Numbered from the stretch's first letter, positions 9,064-18,262 are shown. The stretch: 39,871 nucleotides of DNA from Candidatus Porisulfidus sp. TsSOB (GCA_002631715.1 MRSX01000011.1:1-39871); one strand, 5' to 3'. Program-made: numbers and translations. Notes: generated from the letters alone by a model not told the origin.

Positions 9064-10415
9064 GTGGCTGATTCCCGCAAGTCGCGCACCCGGGCGATGA
9101 AATCCTCGCCGCGTTCCTCAAAGTCCGAATACTGGTCATAACTCGCGCAACCGGGGGACAGCAGTACGCAATCGCCAGGCTTGGCCAGTTCGGATGCCTG
9201 CTGTACCGCCTCCGCGAGATCGGACACCTGGATGATCGGCACGCAGTCAGCCCAGGCCTGTGCCATGGCCTGGGCCGATTCCCCGAACAGCACCAAGGTA
9301 TGTGCGTGTCGCGACAGCGTGAGGGTCGCGCGCCTGAGATCTTCCTGTTTGGCCTGCCCTCCGGCAATCAGCACGCAGGGTCGCGCGAACGCCGACAGAG
9401 CCGCCTGCATGGCGCTCAGATTGGTCGCCTTCGAATCGTTGACCCAGCGGATGCCGTTGAATTCCGCGACCGGCTGCAACCGGTGCGGCAGGCCCTCGAA
9501 CGAACTCAGGCCGAGCGCTGCCTGCTCCGGGCGCACACCGAACGCCTCCACCAAGGCGAGCGCTGCCAGGGCATTGGCCCAGTTATGCCGCCCCTCGAGT
9601 TGCAACTCGCCACAGGGCAGCAACCGGTCCCAGCCTTGGCACAACCAGGTTTGCCCGTTATGTTCACGCAGGCCGAAATCGCCATCGTGCTGCGGGACGT
9701 CGAGCCCGAAACTGACCGCCCGTCCGGCCGTGATGCCGGGGCGTGTGTTGGAATCATCGCGGTTGAACACCGCCACCTCGGCATGCCGGTAGAGGCGGTG
9801 CTTGATTTCGCGGTACGCTTCGAAGCTGCCGTGGCGATCGATATGGTCCGGGCTGAGGTTGAGCAGTCCCGCGGCCCGGCAGTGCAGGGTTTCGGTCGCT
9901 TCGAGCTGAAAGCTCGACAGTTCCAGCACGTAGGCATCCGGCGCCGGTTCGCGCAGCAGCGACAGCGCGGGCGGGCCGAGATTGCCACCGGTCTCGGTCT
10001 CGAGACCCGCTTCCTTGAGCAGGTGCGCCAGCAGCAGCGTGGTGGTGCTCTTGCCGTTGCTGCCGGTAATGCCGAGCACCGGCGCATTCGCCTCGTGGGC
10101 GAATAATTCAATGTCCCCGTACACCTGGGCGCCCCCTGCCCGCGCCGCACGTAGTGCCGGGTGGTCGAGCGAAACGCCGGGGCTCACGATCACGGTGTCC
10201 GCACTCTCGAATTCCCTGAGATCCGGGTCGCCGGACACCACCGACGCTTCCGGACAGTCCTCCCGCAGCCGGGCCAGCGCCTGCTCCTTGGGCGCGCTGT
10301 CCCAAACCGTGAACGGCTCGTTGCGACGATGCAGGTAGTGCGCCACCGACAGGCCGGTGACGCCCAGGCCCACGACCAGGGTTCGCATCGTAACGGGGGT
10401 AGTAGTCGAATCCAT
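9060..10415 (-). CDS. murD: UDP-N-acetylmuramoylalanine--D-glutamate ligase MurD
   Basis: Mur ligase adding D-Glu to UDP-MurNAc-L-Ala. N-terminal dinucleotide-type fold LVVGLGVTGLSVAHYL, P-loop [32 protein letters not shown], and C-terminal WVNDSKATN and GCASYDQYSDFEERG are all recognisable. At 451 aa the length is normal. The ATG is preceded by AAAGGAGGG, one of the strongest ribosome sites in the cluster, and 12 bases separate it from mraY. It overlaps ftsW by ATGA. Confidence 0.96.
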   Translation of the reverse strand: MDSTTTPVTMRTLVVGLGVTGLSVAHYLHRRNEPFTVWDSAPKEQALARLREDCPEASVVSGDPDLREFESADTVIVSPGVSLDHPALRAARAGGAQVYGDIELFAHEANAPVLGITGSNGKSTTTLLLAHLLKEAGLETETGGNLGPPALSLLREPAPDAYVLELSSFQLEATETLHCRAAGLLNLSPDHIDRHGSFEAYREIKHRLYRHAEVAVFNRDDSNTRPGITAGRAVSFGLDVPQHDGDFGLREHNGQTWLCQGWDRLLPCGELQLEGRHNWANALAALALVEAFGVRPEQAALGLSSFEGLPHRLQPVAEFNGIRWVNDSKATNLSAMQAALSAFARPCVLIAGGQAKQEDLRRATLTLSRHAHTLVLFGESAQAMAQAWADCVPIIQVSDLAEAVQQASELAKPGDCVLLSPGCASYDQYSDFEERGEDFIARVRDLRESAT

Positions 10416-10427
10416 GGCTTCCCTCCT

Positions 10428-11504
10428 TTACCGAACTTTCAGGGTGGCCAGCCCCAGCAACACCAGAACCACCGTGATGATCCAGAAACGGACCGCGATA
10501 CGGGGTTCCGGCCAGCCACGCAACTCGAAGTGGTGGTGCAACGGCGCCATGGCGAAGATGCGTCGGCCGGTGAGCCGGTAGGAGACCACCTGCAGCACCA
10601 CCGACAGGGTTTCCATCATCATCACGCCGGCCATCAGGATCAAAACGATCTCCTGGCGCAACATGACCGCCACCGCGCCCAGCGCGGCACCGATCGCGAG
10701 CGCGCCGACATCGCCCATGAAGACCTGCGCCGGATAGGTGTTGAACCACAGGAATCCAAGCCCTGCCCCCACCAGCGCGGCGCAGTACACGATCATCTCG
10801 CCAGCCAGCGGGACATGCGCGATGCCGAGGTACTCGGCGAACTCCATATGCCCGGTGGCGTAGGCGTATACGCCAAGCCCGCCAGCAATCAACACCGACG
10901 GCATGATGGCCAACCCGTCCAGGCCGTCGGTCAGGTTGACCGCATTGCTCATCAGGACCAGCATGAACGCGGCCAGCGGAACGAACGCCCAGCCCAAATC
11001 AAACTGCCACTCCTTGACGACCGGGAACACCATGCGGGTCTCCACCGGATCGGTCGCGCTGGCGTACAGCGCAAGAGCAATACCGACCCCGACCAGCACC
11101 TGCAGCGAAAACTTCAGACGCGCGGTGATGCCGCGGCCGTTTCGGAACTTGTAGAAATCGTCGAGGATCCCGATCATCGCGTACAGCCCGGTCACGGCCA
11201 CCAGGACCCACAGGTAGCGGTTTTCCCAGGACCCCCACAGCAGCACCGAGCCGAGCAACGCCAGGATGATCAGCACCCCGCCCATGGTCGGCGTGCCACC
11301 CTTGGACTGGTGCGAGGCCGGCCCGTCGTCGCGCACCGTCTCGCCAATATCCCGCGCGCGCAGCCAGCGGATCACCGCCGGACCGATCAGCAGCGCGATG
11401 CCGAGGGCCGTCAGCAACGCCAGGATGCCGCGGACCGTCAGGTACTGGAACAGCGCGAAACCGGGATCGAACTGTTCGAGAGAAGCAAAAAGTTCAAGCA
11501 GCAT
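10428..11504 (-). CDS. mraY: Phospho-MurNAc-pentapeptide-transferase MraY
   Basis: Integral membrane enzyme that moves phospho-MurNAc-pentapeptide to undecaprenyl phosphate, giving lipid I. About ten transmembrane segments. Motifs are [23 protein letters not shown], the catalytic region [30 protein letters not shown], and the C-terminal [18 protein letters not shown]. The frame is open to 11672, but the ATG at 11504 (MLLELFASL) gives 358 aa, matching the 360 of E. coli. It has a GGAGGAAG site and an 11-base overlap with the murF end. Confidence 0.96.
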   Translation of the reverse strand: MLLELFASLEQFDPGFALFQYLTVRGILALLTALGIALLIGPAVIRWLRARDIGETVRDDGPASHQSKGGTPTMGGVLIILALLGSVLLWGSWENRYLWVLVAVTGLYAMIGILDDFYKFRNGRGITARLKFSLQVLVGVGIALALYASATDPVETRMVFPVVKEWQFDLGWAFVPLAAFMLVLMSNAVNLTDGLDGLAIMPSVLIAGGLGVYAYATGHMEFAEYLGIAHVPLAGEMIVYCAALVGAGLGFLWFNTYPAQVFMGDVGALAIGAALGAVAVMLRQEIVLILMAGVMMMETLSVVLQVVSYRLTGRRIFAMAPLHHHFELRGWPEPRIAVRFWIITVVLVLLGLATLKVR

Positions 11505-12849
11505 TGGCCTCTTCCTCCGGCATGAGCCGCGCCACCAGGCGCTCCAGTCGCGCTGCGCGCGAGCCTTTGACCAGCACCGCATGCTGGGAACCGAGCTGCG
11601 CCCGCAACTCGCCCGACAGTGCCTCCACGTCCGTGCAGGCCTGCCCGCCCGAACCGAATGCACGGGCGGCACGCACGGCGTGCGGACCCAGCACGTAAAG
11701 CCGGGACACGCCAGCCTTGCGCGCGTAGTCGGCCACTTCCTCGTGGCATTCCGCGCTGTACAGGCCGAGTTCCTTCATCTCGCCCATGACCATCCACGAT
11801 TCCCTCCCCTGCGCCACCAGCACGTCGATGGCCGCGTGGAAAGACCCGGGGTTGGCGTTGTAGCTGTCGTCGATCAATTGCGCGCCACCGTAGCCCTCGA
11901 CCAGCCGCAGCCGACCGCCGACTTCAAGCTGGAAGCCCGAAAGCGCCCGTGCCGCCCGCTGGAACGGCACGCCCAGCGCCACCGCCATCGCCACCGAGCA
12001 GGCCGCGTTGCGCGCGTTGTGTATGCCGGCCAACGTCCATTCGACCTCGACGTTCTCGCCGCTGTGGCGGAATTCAAGCCGCGACGGGGCACAGGGATGC
12101 GCGTAGACGTCCGCCTGCACGTTCAGGTCCGCCGCGAACGTCAATACTTCGTGCGGGGCAGCGGCGGTCCGCCATTGGAACGCGAACCCATCCTCGGCGT
12201 TGATCACCGCGACGCCTTCCGGTCCCAAGCCTTCGAAGATCTCGGCCTTCGCACGGGCCACGCCCTGCAGGCTGCCGAAACCTTCCAGGTGTGCCTGCGC
12301 GGCACAGGTGATGGTGGCCGCCTGCGGCCGCGCCAGCGCCGTCAACTGGCGAATCTCGCCCGGATGGTTGGCGCCCATCTCGACCACCGCGTAGCGATGG
12401 CTATCGTCCAGGCCCAGCAGGGTCAGCGGCACACCGATGTGGTTGTTCAGGTTGCCCGCCGACGCCAGCGTGCGATCCTCGCTGCTCAAGATCGCGGCCG
12501 TCATTTCCTTGGTCGTGGTCTTGCCGTTGCTGCCGGTGATACCCGCCACCGCGACGCGATGCTCCGCGCGCCATTTCGCGGCGATCCGCTGCAGCGCCGT
12601 GAGCGTGTTCGGGACCACGATCTGCGGACAGTTCACGGCGAGCTCGCGCGCCGCCATCACCCCCGCCGCGCGGTCTTCGCACCGTGACGCGAAATCGTGC
12701 CCGTCGAAGTTCTCGCCTTTCAGGGCCACGAACAGTTCCCCGTCCTTCAGAGTCCGGCTGTCCGTGCCAACCCCCTTGACGGGCGCATCCGCACCCTTGA
12801 GTTCGCCGTCGGCCCAAGCCGCCAATTGCGCCAGTTGCATCGCCTTCAT
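11494..12849 (-). CDS. murF: UDP-MurNAc-tripeptide--D-Ala-D-Ala ligase MurF
   Basis: Last cytoplasmic Mur ligase, attaching D-Ala-D-Ala supplied by Ddl. The N-terminal substrate domain has [20 protein letters not shown]. The P-loop [14 protein letters not shown] is near residues 105-118, followed by [20 protein letters not shown] and the C-terminal [11 protein letters not shown]. The frame opens further upstream to 12978, but the ATG at 12849 (MKAMQLAQL) forms ATGA with the murE stop and gives 451 aa, the family length. Followed by mraY with an 11-base overlap. Confidence 0.95.
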   Translation of the reverse strand: MKAMQLAQLAAWADGELKGADAPVKGVGTDSRTLKDGELFVALKGENFDGHDFASRCEDRAAGVMAARELAVNCPQIVVPNTLTALQRIAAKWRAEHRVAVAGITGSNGKTTTKEMTAAILSSEDRTLASAGNLNNHIGVPLTLLGLDDSHRYAVVEMGANHPGEIRQLTALARPQAATITCAAQAHLEGFGSLQGVARAKAEIFEGLGPEGVAVINAEDGFAFQWRTAAAPHEVLTFAADLNVQADVYAHPCAPSRLEFRHSGENVEVEWTLAGIHNARNAACSVAMAVALGVPFQRAARALSGFQLEVGGRLRLVEGYGGAQLIDDSYNANPGSFHAAIDVLVAQGRESWMVMGEMKELGLYSAECHEEVADYARKAGVSRLYVLGPHAVRAARAFGSGGQACTDVEALSGELRAQLGSQHAVLVKGSRAARLERLVARLMPEEEANAA

Positions 12850-14312
12850 GCGTCCGCCTCCAACGCCGCGTGCACGGCGGCATGATCGGAAAACGGTCGC
12901 GTTTTCCCGGCTGCGACCTGTTCGGACTCGTGACCCTTGCCGGCAATCAGCACCGCCTCGCCGGGGGCCGCTTCCCAAACCGCCCGGCGGATCGCCTCCG
13001 CGCGGTCATGTTGCACCGCGACGGACGCGGATTTCGGGATGCCTTTCAGGATGTCCTCGACGATTTGCTCGGGTGCCTCGCTGCGCGGGTTGTCGTCGGT
13101 CAGAGTCACCCGGGCGGCCAGTCGCTGCGCCACTTCGCCCATGCGTGGGCGCTTGCCTTGATCGCGATCGCCGCCGCAACCGAACACGCAATGGATGTCC
13201 GCCCCGAAATGCTCGCGCAACGCGCCAAGCGCCGCCTCCAGTGCATCGGGCGTATGCGCATAATCAATGAACACCGGGCCCGGCGCCTGGGCCACGCGCT
13301 CCAGCCGGCCCGGCACCGGCGACAGGCCTTCCATCGCCGCCGCCACCTTCTCCATCGGCACGCCCCGCGCCTGCACGGCGGTCGCCGACAGCAGCAGGTT
13401 CATCACGTTGAAGCGGCCGTACAGGCCCGGCACCTGCACGGCATGAGTCTCGCCGCCTGCCGTCCATTCGAACGACAAGCCCTCCGCCGTCAGCCCGGTC
13501 ACGCGTGCGGTCGACTCTGCCGGCGTGTCCATTGCGCAGGTGTGGACCCGCGCCTTCGATTCCATCTGCTCGGCAAGTTCGTGCCCGAACGAGTCATCGA
13601 TATTGATGACGGCGCGTTCCGGCTTGAGTTCCGTGAACAGGCGCCGCTTGGCCGCGGCATACCGCTCCGGAGTCTGGTGGTAGTCGAGATGGTCGCGTCC
13701 CAGCGTGGTGAACACCGCCGTCTCGAAGTGCACCGCATCGCAGCGGTGCTGATCCAGGGCATGCGACGACACCTCCAGTACGGCGACCGTGTCGCCGCGC
13801 TGCGCCATGTCGAAGAGTTCCGCCTGCAGCCGCACGGCATCCGGCGTGGTGTGACCGGTCGAGTGCAGGGCGGCCAACTGGCCGGCGCCCAAGGTCCCGA
13901 TGACGCCACAGGATTGTTCCAGTGCGCCCAGGATCTGCGCGATCAAGTGGCTGGTGGAGGTCTTGCCGTCAGTGCCGGTGATGCCAATGACCGGTAGTTG
14001 CGCCGAAGGGTCGCGGTAGAAGCGCCCGGCGATCGCGCTGAGCGAGCTGGACAGGTCCGGCACCGCCACGCACGGGACGTCTACCCGGGGCTGCGCTTGG
14101 TCCGGGTCTGGTTCGTAGATCACCGCTGCCGCGCCCTTCCCGAGCGCTTCGGGCAGCCCCTCGAGGCCATGCCGACGGGTTCCCCGGCAGGCCGCAAAAA
14201 GATCCCCGGGACGGATCGCCGCGCTACGGCACTGAATGCCGGCGATTGCACAGTCCCGGGGAACGGGGGCAAACCCTTCAAGTAAATCCGACAGCGATGC
14301 CTGCAGGCTCAT
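12846..14312 (-). CDS. murE: UDP-MurNAc-L-Ala-D-Glu--meso-diaminopimelate ligase MurE
   Basis: Adds the third residue of the stem peptide. P-loop GITGTDGKTSTSH is near 110-122 and the carbamylated-Lys/Mg region EVSSHALDQHR near 180-190. The specificity loop DNPRSE at 407-412 is the signature for meso-diaminopimelate rather than lysine, so the wall should be the A1-gamma type. The start at 14312 (MSLQASLSDL) forms ATGA with the ftsI stop and gives 488 aa. The open frame continues about 200 codons further, but that part is antisense-frame shadow of ftsI and is excluded. Confidence 0.96.
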   Translation of the reverse strand: MSLQASLSDLLEGFAPVPRDCAIAGIQCRSAAIRPGDLFAACRGTRRHGLEGLPEALGKGAAAVIYEPDPDQAQPRVDVPCVAVPDLSSSLSAIAGRFYRDPSAQLPVIGITGTDGKTSTSHLIAQILGALEQSCGVIGTLGAGQLAALHSTGHTTPDAVRLQAELFDMAQRGDTVAVLEVSSHALDQHRCDAVHFETAVFTTLGRDHLDYHQTPERYAAAKRRLFTELKPERAVINIDDSFGHELAEQMESKARVHTCAMDTPAESTARVTGLTAEGLSFEWTAGGETHAVQVPGLYGRFNVMNLLLSATAVQARGVPMEKVAAAMEGLSPVPGRLERVAQAPGPVFIDYAHTPDALEAALGALREHFGADIHCVFGCGGDRDQGKRPRMGEVAQRLAARVTLTDDNPRSEAPEQIVEDILKGIPKSASVAVQHDRAEAIRRAVWEAAPGEAVLIAGKGHESEQVAAGKTRPFSDHAAVHAALEADA

Positions 14313-16009
14313 CCGGTCCCTCCCGGCGAAGCCTGGATCATCAATTCCCGATTGTCCGGCGGCACGTTCAGCAAGCGCAACACCTCGCGCGCCACTTCCC
14401 GGAACACCGGCCCGGCCACCTCGCCGCCAAAATACTTTCCGCTGCGGGGGGTATCCACCAGCACCAGGATCGCCAAGCGGGGATGCCGCGCCGGCACGAC
14501 CCCGGCGATCATCGCGACGTGGTGTTGGTCCGAGTAGACGCCGTCGACCATCTTGCGCACCGTGCCGGTCTTGGCCGCCACGGTGTAGCCCGGCAGTCGC
14601 ACCCGCCGGGCGGTCCCTTCGGGTCCGGTCACCCCCTGCATCATGCGCAGCACCGCGTCGCAGTATTCGCGCGGGAGCATGCGCTCGCCGTCGGCCTGAG
14701 GGTGGGCCAGGAAACTGATCGGGTGGCGTACGCCACGGTTGCCGAGCACCATGTACGCCTGCGCGATGTGCAGCGGCGTCGCGGACAGGCCGTAGCCGTA
14801 GCCGAGGCTGGCCTGGTCGGTGCGCACCCACTCGCCCGGCTCGCGTAGAACACCGACCGCCTCGCCGGGATAACCGATTTGAAGCGGCTGCCCGATGCCG
14901 ATCCGGTCGAGCGTTTCCCACAGGGTATCGCCGGGCAAGTCCAGTGCGATGCGGGCCGCCGCCACGTTGCTGGACTTAACCAGGACGCCGCGGAGGTCGA
15001 GTTCTCCGAAATTCCGGATGTCGCTGATCCGGTGCCCGCCGATGCGCCAGTGACCGGGCGTGGTGTCGATCCGGTCGTCCGGGCCGTAGACCCCGCTCGC
15101 CAGCGCGGTCAGGATGGTAAACGGCTTCATCACCGAACCCGGCTCGTAAAGGTCGGTGACGGCGCGGTTGCGGCGCCGGTCGGGGTCGGCGGACCGATCC
15201 CCGTTGGGGTTGTACGAAGGCGCCTGGACCATGGCCAGCACCTCGCCGGTGACTACGTCCAGGACCACCACGGTGCCGCTCTGCGCCCGGTGCTTGAGCA
15301 CGGCCCGTTGCAGCTCCTGGTAGGCGTGGTATTGCAACCAGAGATCGATCCCGAGGCGCAGGTTCTCGCCGTGCTTCGGCGGACGCAACTGGGCCAGGTC
15401 GTCGATGATCCGGCCATGGCGGTCCTGCCGCACCTGGCGCGCGCCCGGCTGTGCGCGCAGGCGAGAGTCGAATGCGAGCTCGAGTCCTTCTTGCCCCCTG
15501 TCGTCGATGTCGGTTCCGCCGAGCAGTTGCGCCGCGACCGCGCCCGCCGGGTAGTAGCGGCGGTATTCCGTAACCAAGCCGATACCCGGGATCTTCAGCG
15601 CGGTCACCTTCTCCGCCTGGTCCGGCGTAATCTGCCGGCGCAGGTAGACGAACTTCCGATCCTGCCGGTCGAGCACCAGCCGCTTCAGCTTCGGCCGGGA
15701 CAGGCCCAGCAACCGAGCCAGTTCAGGCCACCGGTCTTGCGCCTCGATCAGCGGCTTGGGCTCGGCCCAGACCGACTGCACCGGGGTGCTGATCGCGAGC
15801 GGTTCGCCGTGCCGGTCGAGCAGCATGCCGCGGGACGCCGGGATCGGCACCGTCCGCAATTGCCGGCTTTCGCCCTGCGCGGTCAGGAATTCCTGTTCGG
15901 CGTACTGCAACTGGACGGCCCGGCCGACCAGGCCGATTCCGATCAGCAGGAACAGGCTCAGCACCAAGCGGCGACGCCAGTTGTAGGAGACGCGACGGGC
16001 AACCTTCAT
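14309..16009 (-). CDS. ftsI: Septal peptidoglycan transpeptidase FtsI (PBP3)
   Basis: Class B penicillin-binding protein cross-linking septal wall in complex with FtsW. One transmembrane helix is near residues 13-32 after a basic N-terminus. The pedestal domain includes SRGMLLDRHGEPLA. The transpeptidase domain carries the three active-site motifs SVMK (292-295), SSN (346-348) and KTGT (480-483). Length 566 aa is close to E. coli (588). There is no sign of the C-terminal extension removed by Prc in E. coli: the protein ends soon after the fold. ATGA overlaps both with ftsL before it and murE after it. Confidence 0.96.
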   Translation of the reverse strand: MKVARRVSYNWRRRLVLSLFLLIGIGLVGRAVQLQYAEQEFLTAQGESRQLRTVPIPASRGMLLDRHGEPLAISTPVQSVWAEPKPLIEAQDRWPELARLLGLSRPKLKRLVLDRQDRKFVYLRRQITPDQAEKVTALKIPGIGLVTEYRRYYPAGAVAAQLLGGTDIDDRGQEGLELAFDSRLRAQPGARQVRQDRHGRIIDDLAQLRPPKHGENLRLGIDLWLQYHAYQELQRAVLKHRAQSGTVVVLDVVTGEVLAMVQAPSYNPNGDRSADPDRRRNRAVTDLYEPGSVMKPFTILTALASGVYGPDDRIDTTPGHWRIGGHRISDIRNFGELDLRGVLVKSSNVAAARIALDLPGDTLWETLDRIGIGQPLQIGYPGEAVGVLREPGEWVRTDQASLGYGYGLSATPLHIAQAYMVLGNRGVRHPISFLAHPQADGERMLPREYCDAVLRMMQGVTGPEGTARRVRLPGYTVAAKTGTVRKMVDGVYSDQHHVAMIAGVVPARHPRLAILVLVDTPRSGKYFGGEVAGPVFREVAREVLRLLNVPPDNRELMIQASPGGTG

Positions 16010-16272
16010 GGACTCAGCAAGTTGACTTTCGACGGATCGGGCCGGCGCATGCGCAGACGTTTCGTCGCTTCCTTTTCCACGCGCGCGTAGGCGGCCAAGG
16101 TGCCCTGCTCAAGCAGCAACCGCCCCCAGTCGGTCTGCAGGCGGTGGTAAGCCTCGCGCTGTTCCTGGATCTGCTTGAACGCGACCTGGTTCGAGTGCTT
16201 GACGTACACCACGCCAATCGCCACCGTGAGGTTGGCGAACAGGAGCAGACCCCACAGGATCATGCCGCGCAT
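16006..16272 (-). CDS. ftsL: Cell division protein FtsL
   Basis: Small bitopic inner-membrane protein of the FtsQLB complex. The 88-aa product has a short N-terminus, a hydrophobic helix (about 4-24, ILWGLLLFANLTVAIGVVYV) and a periplasmic coiled-coil stretch (about 28-75). The ATG at 16272 is preferred over the ATG at 16263 because GGAGG sits 5 bases before it; this makes a 13-base overlap with rsmH. Family identification rests on size, topology and its place between rsmH and ftsI, since FtsL sequences diverge quickly. Confidence 0.88.
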   Translation of the reverse strand: MRGMILWGLLLFANLTVAIGVVYVKHSNQVAFKQIQEQREAYHRLQTDWGRLLLEQGTLAAYARVEKEATKRLRMRRPDPSKVNLLSP

Positions 16273-17192
16273 GGCAGCCTCCGGGCGGTGCGCAGCCGGG
16301 CCGAGCGGGCGCGCGGGTTGCGGTCGATTTCGTCGGGGGTCGGGCGAACCAGATCGAATACTTCCAGCACGGGCTCGAACGGCGGAGCCGGCCGATGCCG
16401 GCCGACCGGCGGCGGCTGACTGGCCGCACGCAGGAAATGCTTGACGATGCGGTCCTCCAGTGAATGGAAACTGATCACCGCGAGCCGCGCCTCGTCCGCC
16501 AGCAGCGCGACGGACTGCCCGAGCAAGGTTTCCAGCTGCTCGAGCTCACGGTTGATGAAGATGCGGATCGCCTGGAAGCTGCGGGTGGCCGGATGCAGCC
16601 GCGCCTCGGCCTTCGGCACCGTGCGTTCGATCAGTTGCGCCAACGGGCGGGTGTGGGTCAGGGGAGTGCGTTCTCGGGTCTCGACGATGGCCCGGGCGAT
16701 GCGCCGGGCGTAGCGCTCCTCGCCGAATTTGGATAAGACGCTCGAGATTTCGTCTTCCGCGGCCTGTGCAAGCCATTGCGCGGCAGTGCGCCCGTCACCG
16801 CTCATGCGCATGTCGAGCGGACCGTCCTCGCGGAAGCTGAAGCCGCGTTCCGGAGAATCAAGCTGTGCCGAGGAAACGCCGAGGTCCAGCAATAACCCAT
16901 CGACTTGGCGTTGCAGGCCAGCCTGGGCGAGGCGCTCGGGCAGGGTCGCGAATGCGTCCTGCACTACAGTCACTCTCGGGTCGCCTCCGAACGTGCGGCG
17001 GGCGTGGGCGCAGGCTCCGGGGTCTCGGTCCACAAGCCATAACCGGCCACCATGGCCGAGTTGCGAGAGGATTTCGCGTGCGTGTCCGCCGCGGCCGTAA
17101 GTGGCGTCGACGTATAGCCCGTCGGGACGGATGGCGAGTCTGACCAGGGTTTCGCGCAGAAGGACCGGTTCATGCGTCTGCCCCGCCGCCAT
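16260..17192 (-). CDS. rsmH: 16S rRNA m4C1402 N4-methyltransferase RsmH (MraW)
   Basis: SAM-dependent methyltransferase that modifies N4 of C1402 of 16S rRNA, partner to RsmI (2'-O-methylation of the same base), also encoded in this window. Motifs are HEPVLLRETL near the start, DATYGRGGHAREIL (SAM site), LLLDLGVSSAQLDSPERGFSFR, and the C-terminal VISFHSLEDRIVKHF. The ATG at 17192 overlaps the mraZ stop by one base (TGATG) and gives 310 aa, as in E. coli (313). No clear ribosome site lies ahead of it, so translation is probably coupled to mraZ. Confidence 0.95.
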   Translation of the reverse strand: MAAGQTHEPVLLRETLVRLAIRPDGLYVDATYGRGGHAREILSQLGHGGRLWLVDRDPGACAHARRTFGGDPRVTVVQDAFATLPERLAQAGLQRQVDGLLLDLGVSSAQLDSPERGFSFREDGPLDMRMSGDGRTAAQWLAQAAEDEISSVLSKFGEERYARRIARAIVETRERTPLTHTRPLAQLIERTVPKAEARLHPATRSFQAIRIFINRELEQLETLLGQSVALLADEARLAVISFHSLEDRIVKHFLRAASQPPPVGRHRPAPPFEPVLEVFDLVRPTPDEIDRNPRARSARLRTARRLPCAA

Positions 17193-17641
17193 CAGAGTTT
17201 GAGTTTGGTCACGGTCTGGGCGCGCTCGGGGTCGTTCAGGATTTGCGCCCAGTTCTCGTAGCGCTGCTCTTCGGTCTGAGTCGACCACAGCACCAGCTTG
17301 TGTCCCTGCCCCATCAGTTCTGCGTCGCGGTCGAGCTTGGCGTAGCGGCGCAGGCTCGGTGCCAGCAGCAACCGGCCCTGGCCGTCGAGCTGCCGTTCAT
17401 CGGCATGCCCGAGGATCATCTCCTGCAAAACGCGGTTGGCGGAATCCCCGCTCGGCAGGTCCTGCAGGCGCTGCTCCAGTTCCTCCCACACCGGCCACGG
17501 GTAGATCGCGATGCCGCGGTCGTGGTACATGGTCGCGACCACGCGGCCGTCGCATTGTTCAGCTAGGGGCTCCCGGAAACGATTGGGAACCGCGATGCGG
17601 CCCTTGTCGTCGACGGTCAGCAGACAGGATCCCCTGAACAT
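17192..17641 (-). CDS. mraZ: Transcriptional regulator MraZ
   Basis: First gene of the dcw cluster. A ring-forming DNA-binding protein with two SpoVT/AbrB-like half domains, visible as LTVDDKGRIAVPNRFRE near the N-terminus and LDGQGRLLLAPSLRR around residue 80-95. In E. coli MraZ represses its own operon by binding spaced repeats ahead of mraZ; matching repeats exist here (17669-17703). The ATG at 17641 (MFRGSCLLT) is chosen over a GTG at 17674: it gives the usual ~150 aa and has a GGGGAG site. Overlaps rsmH by one base. Confidence 0.94.
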   Translation of the reverse strand: MFRGSCLLTVDDKGRIAVPNRFREPLAEQCDGRVVATMYHDRGIAIYPWPVWEELEQRLQDLPSGDSANRVLQEMILGHADERQLDGQGRLLLAPSLRRYAKLDRDAELMGQGHKLVLWSTQTEEQRYENWAQILNDPERAQTVTKLKL

Positions 17642-17668
17642 AGCCCAGTTCTCCCCGGAAGTGGAATC

Positions 17669-17703
17669 TTCCACTAATTTCCATTAGTTTCCATTCTATT
17701 CCA
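17669..17703 (-). promoter_or_regulatory. MraZ operator: four TGGAA boxes at 10-bp spacing
   Basis: On the minus strand the pentamer TGGAA occurs four times with exactly 10-base periodicity (17703-17699, 17693-17689, 17683-17679, 17673-17669), each followed by five variable bases. This is the layout known for MraZ boxes (TGGGN-N5 repeats in E. coli and Mycoplasma); here the fourth base of the box is A. The last box is also one arm of a small palindrome (GTGGAA/TTCCAC). The boxes overlap the -10 element, so bound MraZ would block the promoter. Confidence 0.8.
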
Positions 17704-17721
17704 TTCGAGAGCGACAATCAA
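17693..17721 (-). promoter_or_regulatory. dcw cluster promoter (Pmra)
   Basis: Minus-strand -35 TTGATT (17721-17716), 17-base spacer, -10 TAGAAT (17698-17693). Predicted transcription start is near 17686, about 45 bases before the mraZ ATG. Spacing is ideal and the element is interleaved with the MraZ boxes. It should drive the whole mraZ-ftsZ run, which contains no gap large enough for another obvious promoter. Confidence 0.65.
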
Positions 17722-17740
17722 CCAGATCTTGAAAGAATTA

Positions 17741-17774
17741 AGAGTTATGAGACAACTCTATGTAATATTTACAT
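17741..17774. repeat. Two short inverted repeats in the AT-rich region ahead of Pmra
   Basis: In an AT-rich island between rnpB and the mraZ promoter there are two dyads: AGAGTT/AACTCT with 7 bases between (17741-17759), and ATGTAA/TTACAT with 3 between (17760-17774). They look like possible regulator sites upstream of Pmra or a weak structure. No matching regulator can be named. The rest of 17704-17919 shows nothing recognisable. Confidence 0.3.
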
Positions 17775-17919
17775 TTTATATGGACATTCTCCGTCAATTT
17801 CCTGAAATATCAAGAGCGGGTCAGGCTGGATTCCGGGCGGAAATTCCCACTTTCCTCCCACCGGGGCAGCATGGAAAAACTTTCTCGGTTGATGGCCCAA
17901 CTGCATGAAAAGCCGGGAG

Positions 17920-18257
17920 ATGGGGAAGCGGGCCTGTAAGCCGGGTTCTGTCGAGGGCAGCCATTCATCTGGGCGGGACGTCGCCGCCCCGCTCTAGCGA
18001 CCGACCCGGGAGCCATGCAGGACACATGATCGCTCCCCTATTGGGTCTTGCTCCGGATGGGGTTTACCCTGCCGCGTCTGTTGCCAGCCGCGCGGTGCGC
18101 TCTTACCGCACCTTTTCACCCTTACCGGACGAGTCCGGCGGTATCTTTTCTGTGGCACTGGCCGTGGGCTTGCGCCCCCCAGGCGTTACCTGGCATCCCG
18201 TCCTGTGGAGCCCGGACTTTCCTCCGCACAAGGCAGCGGCTGCCCGGCCCGCTTCCT
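17920..18257 (-). ncRNA. rnpB: RNase P RNA (bacterial type A)
   Basis: Catalytic RNA that trims 5' leaders from pre-tRNA. On the minus strand the conserved blocks occur in order: GGAGGAAAGTCCGGGCTCC, then CCAGGTAACGCCTGG, AAGGGTGAAA, GGTGCGGTAAGAGCGCACC, CCGGAGCAAG, AATAGGGG and ACAGAACCCGGCTTA. The ends pair as helix P1, GGAAGCGGGCC with GGCCCGCTTCC, and possibly further through GATGG/CCATC. Ends are set from P1 and are good to a few bases. It lies between rsmI and mraZ, the arrangement also known in Pseudomonas. No convincing intrinsic terminator follows, so some read-through to mraZ is possible. Confidence 0.95.
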
Positions 18258-18262
18258 TGCCC

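Noticed and set aside
14313..14921. About 200-codon extension ahead of MurE
   Set aside because: Lies in another frame of ftsI, has Arg/Gly/Ala-rich low-quality sequence, and MurE of normal length starts at 14312 with an ATGA overlap.
17792..17797. TTGACG as a second -35 for the dcw cluster
   Set aside because: No acceptable -10 lies 16-18 bases downstream; TATAAA occurs at 11 and TAAATA at 20.
17810..18025. Small minus-strand open frame (71 codons) across the rnpB 3' end
   Set aside because: Most of it is RNase P RNA; the remaining codons have no ribosome site or recognisable features.
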